In this document: positions 20,140 through 30,666 of the stretch, piece by piece | Layout: each line of letters begins with the position of its first letter | How positions within the stretch are numbered: position 1 is the stretch's first letter | Assembly (NCBI GenBank): GCA_977006965.1 | Contig: OZ345359.1 | Coordinates: 1,302,001 to 1,366,000, forward strand | Length of the DNA: 64,000 nucleotides | Direction of reading: 5' to 3' | From: Phymatolithon calcareum | Taxonomy: Eukaryota; Rhodophyta; Florideophyceae; Hapalidiales | Notes under the pieces: model-generated | What the model was told of the DNA's origin: nothing | The model's database searches: none | Seen by the model: the letters and a program-made list of their open reading frames with translations, nothing else | Made by a program: the position numbers and the translations under genes

Positions 20140-20455
20140 ACTAAGAATCCATGTAACAGCCAGGATAAAATGGCCTTCAAAATACGGGATTCGAAAAACC
20201 ATCAAATCCGCTATTTACTTTATGTAGAAGAACCTGGTGCCAATGGCTTCGGAACCTTCCTATCTATCGATTGCCACCTTCATCTTAGAGGTGATCGTTT
20301 TTCGCTGCAGCCAGAGTACGCAAGAGAAAGTGCGATTTCAGTGCAAAATATGATAACCATCGTTTAGGGTAGTAGAAAGTACTTCGCTTGCGGCCATGAG
20401 CCGATGTGAAGTCAGCCAGGCGCTAAACACCGCACGCACGTTGACCAAAAAAGCA
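20140..20455. repeat. dispersed repeat family 3, copy B
   Basis: This is the partner of 12850-13165, beginning about 40 bp after the SMC5 stop, so it may overlap the SMC5 3' UTR. The homology continues past 20520 (GATTGTAGCGGATTTAAAAT) to about 20600, where a different foldback, 20591-20600 with 20603-20612, is present. Confidence 0.85.
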
Positions 20456-20619
20456 TGGAATTCGAACGCCAGCTATGCTGCTAGAATCTGTACTGAATCC
20501 GCTATCCCATGCACTGGGCCTCGGCGTTATCAGGATTGTAGCGGATTTAAAATTTGGCGCCATCCCGTATTCCAGTGTCCTGTTTGTCAAAATGGATCTT
20601 AAAAGATCCATTGTGACAA

Positions 20620-22120
20620 CCAAAAAATCACTTGTCCGGACGCCGAATGCCCGTCTCCGAGCACACGAAATCGAATAGAAGACCAAACAAGGAACCTGAG
20701 ATGGTAGAAGCTAATCAGCACTTGAGGAAACGTTGCCCGTATATTCGTAGGCGTGCAAGGCTTTTAAAATAAGGGTTTTAACAATGATACAGTAAAAAAA
20801 AACTTTAATTGAATCCAAATCTCTTCCTTCCTGACTTCGTGCGTGCGTCAGATTTATTTGCAACGCTGCAACAGTACTCGCGTTAGATGTAGTGGACTTT
20901 GCAGACGCGGGAGGGTCGTGATGTATAATCAGAAATTCCAATGGCCGCCATGTCGATGGCCGTGTAAGCGTGGTTCAGGAGTTTTACGAAGGTTGGAATT
21001 AAGAAGACGATTTAATTAGTCATCGTTGACAGATTTCGATTGTCGATCGTCGCTAGTCGGTAATTGGTTATTGTCCTCCACAGTAAATACTTGGTGGTTG
21101 ACCCCCGCTACTTGGGGCGAGCTACATTGTCTTATGTATCACAAAACGATCTAAGAACAGAACTACAGGAAGCTGTCGCAAGAATAGTAAGTTTGTTGTC
21201 TTGGTTCGATATACACGTGGGCAACAAGGTTGTTAGCCTGGATAGCAAAGCACCAGGCATCCATTGGTAGAAGAGACCTAGCTTACACTTACCGCGCGGG
21301 ATCATAGTATGATAGCTTTATCTCGAGGCATACTTTGGCATAGTCGACGATGCCGACGCGAGGGAGAAAGAGGGACCATCAAGTTTAAACCATTTCCATC
21401 GTCAAGGTAAAGTCCTTTTCATTCATCCCACCATCTCGGTGAAGAACCAACGTTCGCCACAAGCAGGAGGCGAGACCCCGTACCCTAAGTCGCAAGTAGG
21501 GGGAGACACCAGCTAGCGATCCGACGATCGGTTGGCATCTCCGCGAAACGTAATAGTGCTCCGACGAGCATTGCGTTTGGAACTTGCAGGTTACCGACCC
21601 GAGTTCTGTCCCCGTCCACGACAGGAGCGCGTTCCCGTTCCACTCCGTGTACCACAAGTGAATCGTATCGATATACGGTTCAGTCAAGTTCATCAACCCG
21701 CGAACGTCGTAATTAGCGGTCCGCGGCTTACCATCTTGAAGACCAGCGACAGAAGCTACCGTAAGGAGGTAAGCATGCAACAAAAGGATGCCGCCGCATA
21801 CTTACCTTTCATCTCGTGCCCGCGGAAAGTCTCGAATTCATATCACGCCAGTAAATCTTGTGGCAATGAAGAGGGGAATTAAACATGAGGGAAAAACATT
21901 GCTGGTGCGTTAGCTTAGAGATGGCCCACAAAGGAAAGCCAACATCCGCGTGGGAGAAGTTATGTCAGCCAGGCTGCAGCTCTTCATTGCAGAGCCAAGA
22001 CGGCTGAACAAAGGAATCTTCGCTGGAGGTTTCGCAGATCTTGCTCGGCAAGCAATATGTTTGAAGTCCGGATTCTGTGGATCGATGTCAACGGCTCTTC
22101 GACAAACTGAAGAATCTCGA
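20620..22120. other. repeat-derived intergenic DNA
   Basis: At 20715-20780 there is a GAGGAAACGTTGCCCGTATA..GCTTTTAAAATAA motif, shared with about 15955, 23380 and 60640 (repeat family 6). 20880-20930 matches 55040-55100 (AGTGGACTTTGCAGACGC). From 21380 to 21880 several open stretches exist on both strands without recognisable domains. They may be eroded parts of the Ty3/gypsy element that follows. Confidence 0.5.
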
Positions 22121-22129
22121 GTTCTACAC

Positions 22130-22665
22130 GAGACACGCTTGCGCTAGCGCGCTCCAGTCAAAAGCTCTGCGCCCACAAGAAACGACGGCAAGTCATTTAC
22201 AGTGTTGGCGACCTAATCATGCTTCGAACTAAATCGTTCGATGCTTTCAAAAGATTTACCATTCCCTTCAGGTCGTGCCCCAAATTCTTAGGCCCACTGC
22301 GAATTCAGCAGGTGTTGGAGCCCGTAATCTACAAAATTAAGCCGCCGCCGTCGATGAGGCGCGCTCATGACGTCTTTCACGTATCGAAACTGAAATCGTA
22401 CAAGGGGTCCAGCAAAGAACCTGGTCCGCTCTCGATCATGGTCGACATGGATAGCAATGTGGAGCTAGAAATCACCTCTATCCTCGACAAGAAACGCGAA
22501 ACGCAAAAGCTAATGCACTTGGTGTTATTTGAGGGTGACGACGAAAATGAAGCCGTATGGTTGCTAAAATCTGAGCTTGAACATTGCAGGAATCTGGTTA
22601 AAGAATTTGAAAAGTCTACGAGGACGTCTCCTTCAAACATGGGGTGCGTATAACACTGTGAAGTA
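22130..22665 (+). mobile_element. Ty3/gypsy (chromovirus-type) integrase C terminus and chromodomain
   Basis: The frame reads VGDLIMLRTKSFDAF, then KFLGPLRIQQVLEPVIYKI (the GPY/F-like module of Ty3/gypsy integrases), then HDVFHVSKLKSYKG, the hallmark end of that domain. It is followed by VELEITSILDKKRE, LMHLVLFEGDDENEAVWL and ELEHCRNLVKEFE, a chromodomain layout used by chromoviruses to direct integration. The frame is open from about 22130 to the stop at 22653. No protease, reverse transcriptase, RNase H or LTR was identified upstream, so only the 3' end of pol remains. Confidence 0.88.
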
Positions 22666-24340
22666 TTCCTTTGCGACAATCAAGGTCAAGTAACGACTCT
22701 GAGTAGTTCCCATATAATTGCAAACTATTGGAAGAGAACGGGCAATACGCAATACGTACTTTTGTCCAACGCTCGATGCAATTTGTGCTGTAATACGATA
22801 TCAACGAGAAATATGGATTGCAGTATACGCTCTGTCGCCTTAGCCGTCTGGCAGTCTTCCCGAGCCAGCATGGCTCCTTAAATCCTCGACCAACCAGCGA
22901 CTGTGTGATTTATTTTAATCAGCCGGTCCTGGAGCGAACGGACAGCGCCACGTTCATCAAGGGGAATGCCAGCCCTCACTGTATCGTGTGCAGCACTGTC
23001 GCAGTAAGTATTGAAAGACTTGTCTGAGCAACAGTACGCACTGCAATACGAGACGGATCTGCAATACAGTATTGGTATTGCATATTGTAATACATTGCTG
23101 TACAAACAAATTGCATGGTAACCCCTGCTAATAATTATCAGCAGCTCGCAATGTTCGAATCACAGGGACTTCTCGAAGTGGTTGGGAAAGACTACTTAAG
23201 CCGACCTTATAGAAATAGCTAGCGGAAAACAACGACAACCGACAATGCCGTAGTATCTAAAGGCGACATTTTCTTCTGAAAGCATCCACCTCGAAGAAGA
23301 GTCCTCACGACTCTTCTTCCACTAAATTTTTCCGCCGGCCTTTCTGGCGGTGCTTTTCGTGAGCTACACAAGGTAGGTAGCAACTGAGGAAGCCTTGCCC
23401 ATATCTTCGGAAGTCCGTGGGGTTTTTACATTTCGGTAGTCAAAAACCTAACCTTTGATCCGTTAGAAAACTTTGCTCTGTACTAGTCGCGTCAGGCATC
23501 AGATAGTTGGCCACCTGTACCAGGCCTAAGGCCGCGCTAAGGGATGGTACCTGATTTTTGACCTTCAGGTCATTACTTTCCATGTCACCCATAAAGTTTT
23601 CCCCGGCTTCGATTGCAATAGATGTAGCAGTCGAGCGGAGAATCTTTGTAGGGAAGCGTTGGGAGTGGACCCAGATTAATTTTCGTAATCCTAGTCTCGT
23701 CCATTGGCCTTTGGGCTTGCCGGAGATACATTTTATATTCTGCTCGACATTCATCTTTGGGCATTTGTGGTCTGAGCTCCCGCTTGGACTCACGTCTTTG
23801 TGTCGCTCCCGAAAATGTTCTACTTCTAGAAACTGAGGCTCAGAGGCCAGGTCACGGGCTGATCTAGCGGCCCTGCTGAACAGATGATGGGGTGTTTTGG
23901 GTTTACTGCCGAGTAGTTTTCAAAGATTGCCTTGCCGTCACGTGGTTCTGTGCCTAAGGAATAGTGGACATTTCTGGTGACACACCATTGCATGACATGG
24001 CGAGTTCAAAGGTATTTCTGCGAGTGGACGAAACATTTCAAGACCCCTGAAAGCGATTTTGAGGCTTCTGCAGTGGATCCACAGTTCAATTCATGAACTC
24101 CATATCGTGAGCTACGGTCAGAGGAGACACGTGTGTTGGGCTACTACGAAGTGCCCAATGCTTGAATTCTGAGAAATAGGGCAGCTCCTCGTAATGTTCG
24201 ATATCCAACACGATCTAGGAAAGGTTCCTTGATTGGGAATCTCTCTTCCTTTCAGTGCTCGAGTTCTACGACTAGTGCCAGTCTCTGTTTCCACAGTTTC
24301 GAAACAACAAGATAGGTTTCAGAAGATGCAAGCTAGACGT
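22666..24340. other. intergenic, with hairpins and repeat fragments
   Basis: 22740-23100 is rich in GCAATAC-type repeats. A perfect 11-bp hairpin (23293-23303 with 23309-23319) is followed by a CCGCC/GGCGG stem at 23332-23350 and a T-rich run. 23380-23430 belongs to repeat family 6. ORFs near 23440-23836 are opposed and unconvincing. No gene recognised. Confidence 0.5.
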
Positions 24341-24399
24341 GTCACTTGGCCTTGATTACAGGGTACAGCTCCCGGTCAGGAAGGTTGTCGACGCCCCCC

Positions 24400-25212
24400 A
24401 TACGGAAGCACAATCGCTTTAACAAGGCACAACTTCGCTTCCAGAGGGATGAGAGAACTTTTTTGGCGATTCTCCGCGCAAAAATACACTGCCACCCGTA
24501 CGTTGCAGTACTCGACTCATCAGCAGCTTATCACAGCGTCCCGAGAGACATCCTCCTGGAAAGTGTAACCAGTGGATGGTGTTTTGTTTGAAAGGGTTGT
24601 TGTCTTTAGTTTATAGTCTTCATGCTAAAGTTGATGCTTAGTTCATGGTCGGTTCCCTCTGCTACAGAAGGCTATCTTGCTTAAGTAGTCGAACTACAAA
24701 GCGTGTGCCCGTAGAGGTGCACTGTCGGTGAAATAATTAGACTAGTGTCGGTCAACGCCAGTATGGGCTAACTTGATGAACAGAAAATGAACATAGAGTG
24801 AACGGTTAGTTATCGGACTAACACACAGTGAACGGCATATGAACGTTACTTTGTTTCAGAAAGACTGAATAGCAAGTTGATCTTATATCAGCTAATTGGG
24901 GACTGTTCCCCTCTGGTGGCTGCTCTTCACACTGGACACAACTTGGATGATATGCCGTACGACCCAGTATGCAAGATGTGTAGTACCGACTGTAGCGAAA
25001 CAGTTGAACATCTATTGCTACGCTGTGGTGGACGTTATGCCTCCAGACGCAAGTTTATTGGACGAGTAGGTACCAAGACCGGAGAGTAATTATGCCGTGA
25101 GAGACCCATAGACGTACTCAACTTTCTGAACAATGAGAAACTGTTTTCGAACAGCCTCAGTCGCTCACCATCTGCTTGAACGAGCTTTCCGCAATAAAGA
25201 AAGAAAGAAAGT
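24400..25212 (+). mobile_element. decayed LINE: RT fragment, zinc-knuckle tail and 3' simple tail
   Basis: The frame at 24430-24590 reads FQRDERTFLAILRAKI and VAVLDSSAAYHSVPRDILL, the LINE RT block around the first catalytic Asp (VAFLDxxxAYDSVPR). 24740-24860 is a piece of repeat family 5. The frame at 24890-25090 carries CKMCSTDCSETVEHLLLRC, a CCHC-like cluster typical of the C terminus of LINE ORF2. The copy ends in GCAATAAAGAAAGAAAGAAA at 25190-25212. Large internal parts are missing, so it is non-functional. Confidence 0.8.
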
Positions 25213-25609
25213 TGCCACCTCACATATCGAGGATGGTATCGTATTTGCTAAAGCCGTAGTGGATCACGTCGACAGGAGACGAAACGAAAACCAGGTGCAT
25301 AATTGACCGAGAGGTTCCAGAAGGGTCCCCGCTCATTCCTTGTTTATACAAGATGTTCATGTATACGTTGGCCGAAGCCATCAACAAACTAACAGGAACT
25401 GTGTCGGAGCAACCAGCACAGCTATTTGCGAGTGGCCTTCTCCTTCAAGCCAAGAATGCCAAAAAGGGATACAAAAACACTTGCGCGAAGCCTTGAAGTG
25501 GGCAGACAAGCCCTGGGACCTTTCTTTTACTCCGGTCTGTTTTTCATCACGTCACAGAGACCCCTCTCTCGCAGGCGGCACTAAAAGTTGTGTTGTCGCA
25601 TGCATGCCA
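25213..25609. other. intergenic between LINE tail and tRNA-like repeat
   Basis: About 400 bp with an open plus-strand frame from 25340 that continues into the following repeat. No domain or regulatory element recognised. Confidence 0.4.
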
Positions 25610-25940
25610 AGTTTTCCAAAAATCTTTCGCACAGTACCCTCCCCTGCACTGCAGTTACCCACCTTGCATGGACCTTCCGGGCTTCGATCCCGGTACCTCG
25701 CGCATGCTAAGCGCGCACTCTACCAACTGCCCCGCATCCCCGCGTTTGAGCTAAAGGCCCGAACAATCCGTCCTGCTTCCACAGAAACGCTTCTTACTGT
25801 GCTTGTGACCATGCAGCACATCGGGAGCACTCTTAAACAATGCAGCCATTATTCACGTCCTCACTGTAATTCTAACAGGTCTGTCAACAACCAGATTTGC
25901 TCCCACACACACTTCCGATTTCACCTGCACTACATAGAGT
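25610..25940. repeat. tRNA-containing dispersed repeat, copy A
   Basis: From TGCATGCCAAGTTTTCCAAA to about CACACTTCC this aligns with 53751-54090 with few differences. The tRNA-Ala-like core lies inside it, and conservation extends about 60 bp on one side and 200 bp on the other. That layout is either a SINE-like element or a larger transposon that captured a tRNA gene. Confidence 0.85.
25670..25741 (-). pseudogene. tRNA-Ala(AGC)-like relic
   Basis: Read on the minus strand this 72-nt segment has GGTAGAG of the D loop, a 5-bp anticodon stem CGCGC/GCGCG around TTAGCAT (anticodon AGC, Ala), then GAGGTA and a perfect CCGGG/CCCGG T stem with loop ATCGAAG. The acceptor does not pair (GGGGATG against AAGGTCC) and the D stem is destroyed. 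It is therefore not a functional tRNA, though the internal B-box-like sequence survives. Confidence 0.85.
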
Positions 25941-25984
25941 ATTACTTCTTTTCTGCAACTTGTCGACTACGCGTGGCACAGTAT

Positions 25985-26160
25985 AATAGAAAATTTCCCC
26001 CTCGAGGCCCAATTATGGGCCAGAGGTAGGTTTTGTTACTCCACCAGATCGTGTCGCACCCGATCATGCAAACGTTGAGCCAAGAAAGACCCTGTCTGTG
26101 GACCTATGGCCTTCGCAAACTTGCCCCAAGCGTCTGCAGATGCGTTGGTAACATTTAAAT
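25985..26160. repeat. dispersed repeat family 1, copy B
   Basis: It matches 6241-6400 (CCTCGAGGCCCAATTATGGG and CCCCAAGCGTCTGCAGATG) with an internal indel. Confidence 0.75.
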
Positions 26161-26639
26161 AAAAAACCCACACTTCACTGCATGATCCTTCATAGGGTTT
26201 GCACTAATTTCTGATGAACAGAAATCGTGCAGGGTTTCGAGGTCTTGTGTCACGATCCAGAGTTCTTCCGAGAAGACGTCTCTTCCTTGTTTCTGGCACT
26301 GCTTGGTAGCCGATTCTGCAGATTTTCCAGTAGGAGGTCTCGCCGTGCCTTAGCTCTGGGTATTCCGAGGAGGACACGGAAACGTTCGCTGGTTCTTGCG
26401 GGTGTCTGCCTGCCCAAACATGATATGATCGCACTCTCGAGGGCAGCAAGTCGCTTTAGCGGAGCAGGGTCGTTGCTCGTAAATGTAGAATTTCTTCACA
26501 GATGAGAGAATATGGACGGTCGTCGCCGGTGAGTGCAGCTCCGCTGCTACGACTTGAAAGTGCTCGAACTGGGCCTAACTGTTATATCGGGAAGCATTCA
26601 TTTTGCCTTTTCCTCTAATGGGCCTCGCAGCGATTCGAG

Positions 26640-26830
26640 GGTCTAAGTTTCTTCCATTCTATCCTATCATTAACGAGTTCGACTGCGGCTTTTACGTCTC
26701 GTCCAGGCACGTCACCAAATAATGATTCTGGCATTGGTCTGACGCATTGCAGCAGCACCTGGCGGACCAGGCGGCGCTCGTCTATTCTAAGAATTTGTCC
26801 AAGCCAGTTCCATCGTGCATTACAGGACAG
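26640..26830 (-). mobile_element. LINE ORF2 C-terminal fragment
   Basis: The minus-strand translation from about 26818 is open and reads RWNWLGQILRIDERRLVRQV, then LFGDVPGRDVKAAVELVNDR and WKKLRPSNR. It is collinear with the 43.6-kb fragment (RWGWLGHVLLMDENRLVRRI, LLGDIPNKDIESAI, WNQMKPSRR). W-x-W-x-G-H-V-L-R-M is the conserved C-terminal motif of many LINE ORF2 proteins. Further minus-strand frames continue weakly to 26204. Confidence 0.8.
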
Positions 26831-27289
26831 GAAAAACTTCGGGAAGCATACAAATTAGCATCCGGTATGAGCGGCAATTCAAATGAATTCGGGAAATAGA
26901 AGAAAGAAGACTATCGCAGAGGTTACTTTTTTACTGTATTATTGTTAAAAATGCCTCACTCTGTTTCGAGTAAACGGGCAGGGCTTCCTCAAGTTCTGAT
27001 TAGGTTATACCAGATCAGGTTCCTGGTTTGACCAGAGAAAAAGGGGTCTTGTAGTAACCCCTTGTTTCCCTGGTCGGTTATATCCTAGCTTCTTGCTTTT
27101 TAAACAAGACCTTCATCGTTTTCTATGCTATCAATGAGGCCCTTGCTGAATATCGAACATGGAAGGATGTGAATTTACTTGAAGCTCTCGTTGTCTATTT
27201 ACCACCTGAGAGGCTTATCATAGCGCTAAGTCCCGTTGTGCGTGTAAACTGCTTTCTAGCCGCTGATGGGGCTCGCAAGGCAATGCTTT
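26831..27289. other. intergenic with an imperfect hairpin
   Basis: 27030-27047 pairs with 27057-27075 with two mismatches around AGGGGT/ACCCCT. A reverse-oriented repeat family 6 piece (GGGCAGGGCTTCCTCAAG) is at about 26977-26994. Otherwise nothing recognised. Confidence 0.5.
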
Positions 27290-27435
27290 ATTTCTGAATT
27301 ATCTTTTACTTAGATTACGACAGGGCGTTATTTCTGCTAGGTAATTAGGAAAGCACTCCTTCTCTGTCTGCCGCTCGAAATACGATTCGATACCACCCGG
27401 AGCAAACGCGGTGGTTCCACGATCCGCGAGTCCAC
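27290..27435. repeat. dispersed repeat family 2, copy B
   Basis: The partner of 7300-7440, sharing GTAATTAGGAAAGCACTCC-type sequence and the ACGATTCGATACCACCCGG core. It directly abuts the minus-strand transposon ORF at 27480-27752. Confidence 0.75.
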
Positions 27436-27479
27436 GTGGATGGCCAGAACATTTGGACTAAGTCCCGTTGCCTACATTT

Positions 27480-27752
27480 CTGCTTCGTGTTCTTCGAGCA
27501 GCTCTCCTGGATTGCGTCGACCGCGCATTGCAACCTGGTTTCTTCTTGTTCTGAGAGGGATTGCTTAGACATGGGGATTAGGATCTCTTTTAGTGCGCGA
27601 TCAAGTGTGAGGTCTTTTGATCTCTTCTCTTGATGGGAGTATGGGAAGCGATGGAATAGCCAGTGGGCGCACAGGAGGCTGTGCTTCGCTTTGATGTACT
27701 TCATGAACAATGAGTTGAAGAGGTCAATGGATTTATTTGCAAACGTCACCAA
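27480..27752 (-). mobile_element. transposon-encoded protein fragment
   Basis: This minus-strand frame is longer than its counterpart at 15190-15440 and has no internal stop. It reads SLLCAHWLFHRFPYSH, LDRALKEILIPMSKQSL and LQCAVDAIQESC. The family is not recognised. Pairwise conservation with a repeat-embedded copy and adjacency to repeat family 2 indicate a mobile-element protein, perhaps from an endonuclease-RT linker. Confidence 0.5.
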
Positions 27753-30666
27753 GGATATATCAGATGAGCTTCATACATGGCCTCCTACATTTCTCGGTTG
27801 CAGCCACTTGATGAAACTATGTTGGACTTTAACAGGGCTGCATGAGATCGAAGGCCTAACACTTGATCATGGCTAACACGAACAACGAGGCTGCATCTCA
27901 GTATTGTATTCATCTATTCCGTGCAGCACATTTCATTAAGGCGTTAATGTTTGTTATCAACAAAGAAGAGGACAGGAGTGCACCATGGTGCAGCAACGTA
28001 TTTCCAGTTGCAGTTTTACTTTTTGCATCGGAGGTGACCAAGGGAGCAGCGACATGAACAAGTTTTGTTCTGGCGAAGACCTTGCACTGCATCACCGAAG
28101 ATGTAATTCCAGAATATCAGTCTGACAGACCAGTTGGCAAAATTCCGCTGTGTTGCCACGACCTCTATTTAGCACCGGATTGAACGTTCGAACTTGTCCG
28201 GAGAGTTGAGTAGAGAATTCTTCCTCATGGTCTTGGAGTGCCCTCCGAGAATAACCGAAATAATTATAGGACTGATCATTCTACAGAATGATTGGTTGTC
28301 CACTGTAAATAGTGCTAAATACTTCGCGGTGTCGAATTTATTTGAATAATCTCAACAACAACTGCAGCACCAACGGCTGCATTGATTGGCCAGGAACAAA
28401 AAATTAAGCAAATTACGATCCTTGCTGTAATTTTTTGAAAAAACCAAACGGAGGAGACTGGCTCCAATTCAAATATGAATTTGTGACCAATGGACATGCG
28501 GGACAGTGAATGCTGAGTGTTGGAATATACAGTAGGGCTGGAATTATACAATGTGCGTTTCATTGGCGTGAGGCACGATACGTTTTAAATGAACGTTTCA
28601 GTGAGCAGACGTCTGCAGTGTGGTCGACCATTACAGTAACTGGCTCACGATTCGGTGGAGGTATGATCTCAGAGCTACCGCTCGATGTCACTGTCACGCA
28701 CATCACGTCGAGGGCATGTAGGAATCTGAACAGTACTATCGAGCACGGCTTTGTCGAGTAGAAGCCTTCATGTGGTCGTCCGGACCCACAGCCTGTCGTC
28801 CTCACCGATCTCGCCTCGCCGCGCCTCCATTACGACCGCGCTCATGAGCATCACCATGCTTTCGGCGGATGTTAATATATCTCTTTCTGCCGTCCTCTCT
28901 CTTGTTCGAACATCTTTTGCCTCCCATGGCTGCAACGTCTCAGTCATCCCTCGCCGACATCTTGAGAGCTTCTCGAAACCTTCATCCGTAGTCTCCGTGT
29001 GCATGGCTCTCACGATCAGCATGCCACATTGACATCACCCCTCGCTCTCTCTGTGTGCTTCTACTCCGCATCGCTTTTGCCAGTGACGGTTCTCTTCTTC
29101 GCAACATCCCCTCTGTCCGAATCCCTGCGACGACTACAAGGCAAACATGAATGATGATGGTCTGAAACGACTGTGTTGCCCATCTTGTGCGCCACGCTAG
29201 CCAAGGTGTAATTCGCATCTTTGCCCTGGATTAGGTCAAGCCAGCTCGTAATGGAAATTACTGAATGATGGACTGAACGTTTGCTTCGTACAAGATAGAA
29301 AGGACAAAAAGCCAAAACTCTACAGTACAAGACGGATACGAAGTCAAATCGATGTATACTTCTCTCGAAAAAATCGGAGATTTAAGGGAAAAAGACGGAG
29401 CGCTGGGTCTCACAAGAGGGTCAAGGATTACCTGGGATGCTGATCATCAGAATGGAGTTCAATCTCTTGGAGCGACAGAACCCCGCGTTATACCTACTGG
29501 AGATCCAAGCAGAAATGCAGTCAGAGTCGCGGGAGTTCAAGAGAGTGCCAGCTGTGCGTACTGCGCGCACTTCTAGGTGCGAAACAGACGGGGAATCAGA
29601 GACCCATAACGTCGAGCGCGGACTAAGTTTATTCCCTCCAAGAACAGCGACGTTGAGTTTGAAGAATGCGGTTCCCAAGCCGATCTGAAAGGGTAAAATT
29701 TAACGCCGACCGTTTCGCAGGTACAGCACCATTTAGGTTTGTCATGTGTGGTTGTCCTGTGATGCGGTGACCGTGACCAATATTCATACCTCGGAGGGCC
29801 TCTGAGTCGATTACTGTAATTCTCTGCGACAGAGGAACTTCCTCTGAAGTCTACAGTAATAGCTGGAACGTTTCATGTGATCTAAATTTTAATTTAAAAA
29901 TTAAATCCTGCATCAGCAATTTCGATAACGAACGGTGATACTCAAACCAGACACGTAGACGACGACAGTGAAGTCCTCGAGGGCAGTACAGTGGGCGGGG
30001 TTTCATAGATGATTAAGTTCGCCGGATTGGGAGCACGGATTTCAAACACGTTGAGGCCTATGAACCGCCGGAAAAGTCTATATTTGGCCCGCAGAAGCTG
30101 CAAAAGTCGTTACGAAGTGATTGTCGGTGACAGTATCAAAGATCGTATCAAAAATGAAACATTTCTCCCCGTCTGTCGCTCAGATCTCATTCGAATCGCA
30201 ACAACTTTGCGCCGGTCGAAACGAAGCCTGAACAAAACGGTTGCGCTCACTCGCTCGCTCACTCGCTCGCTGACTGAGCATCTGTTCCACAGTGCAGGCA
30301 ATTTTTCACTCTCTCAGCAAAAGTTAAAATTACTTTCGCACTACGTCCCACCCGCTGCTCGAAGGACTTACTGCACGTATCGCCTGCATACCCATCGTGC
30401 GCGCATTGAGTCGTTAGACATTCCTACCGCCTTTTCCGCGTGCCGCCACACTTGTTTAGTGCCGTTCTCTGGAAGACGATTGTAGATTGTCCCTGTTGCA
30501 ACAGTGCTGTGCCTCGTTTCTGTTTCGCTCCGTAACCTTCACCGCGGAGAATGCATCCAACGATCAGTGCTAGTGCGCACACTCTTTGAAAACGCGCTTT
30601 CACCTTCACCGTGCGCACCCTTCGTCTGGAATTGCTACAGTACAGTACCTCGCGTGCTTCATCGCT
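27753..30666. other. intergenic, no recognisable gene; includes upstream region of the 30667 gene
   Basis: About 2.9 kb. Several short ORFs on both strands (for example 28768-29022 minus and 28751-29032 plus, mutually overlapping) show no family features. A plus-strand ATG ORF of 158 codons at 30009-30485 includes a CTCG/CTCA simple repeat and most likely represents 5' flank rather than a gene. TACAGTA/TACTGTA heptamers occur at about 28529, 28632, 29322, 29816, 29851 and 30636. Confidence 0.45.

Noticed and set aside
23293-23350. Bacterial-type transcription terminator (two hairpins then T run)
   Set aside because: The window is eukaryotic and no transcription unit ends here; kept only as a structural note.
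25670-25741. A functional tRNA-Ala gene
   Set aside because: The acceptor strands do not pair and the D stem is lost; the same defects occur in a second copy inside a dispersed repeat.
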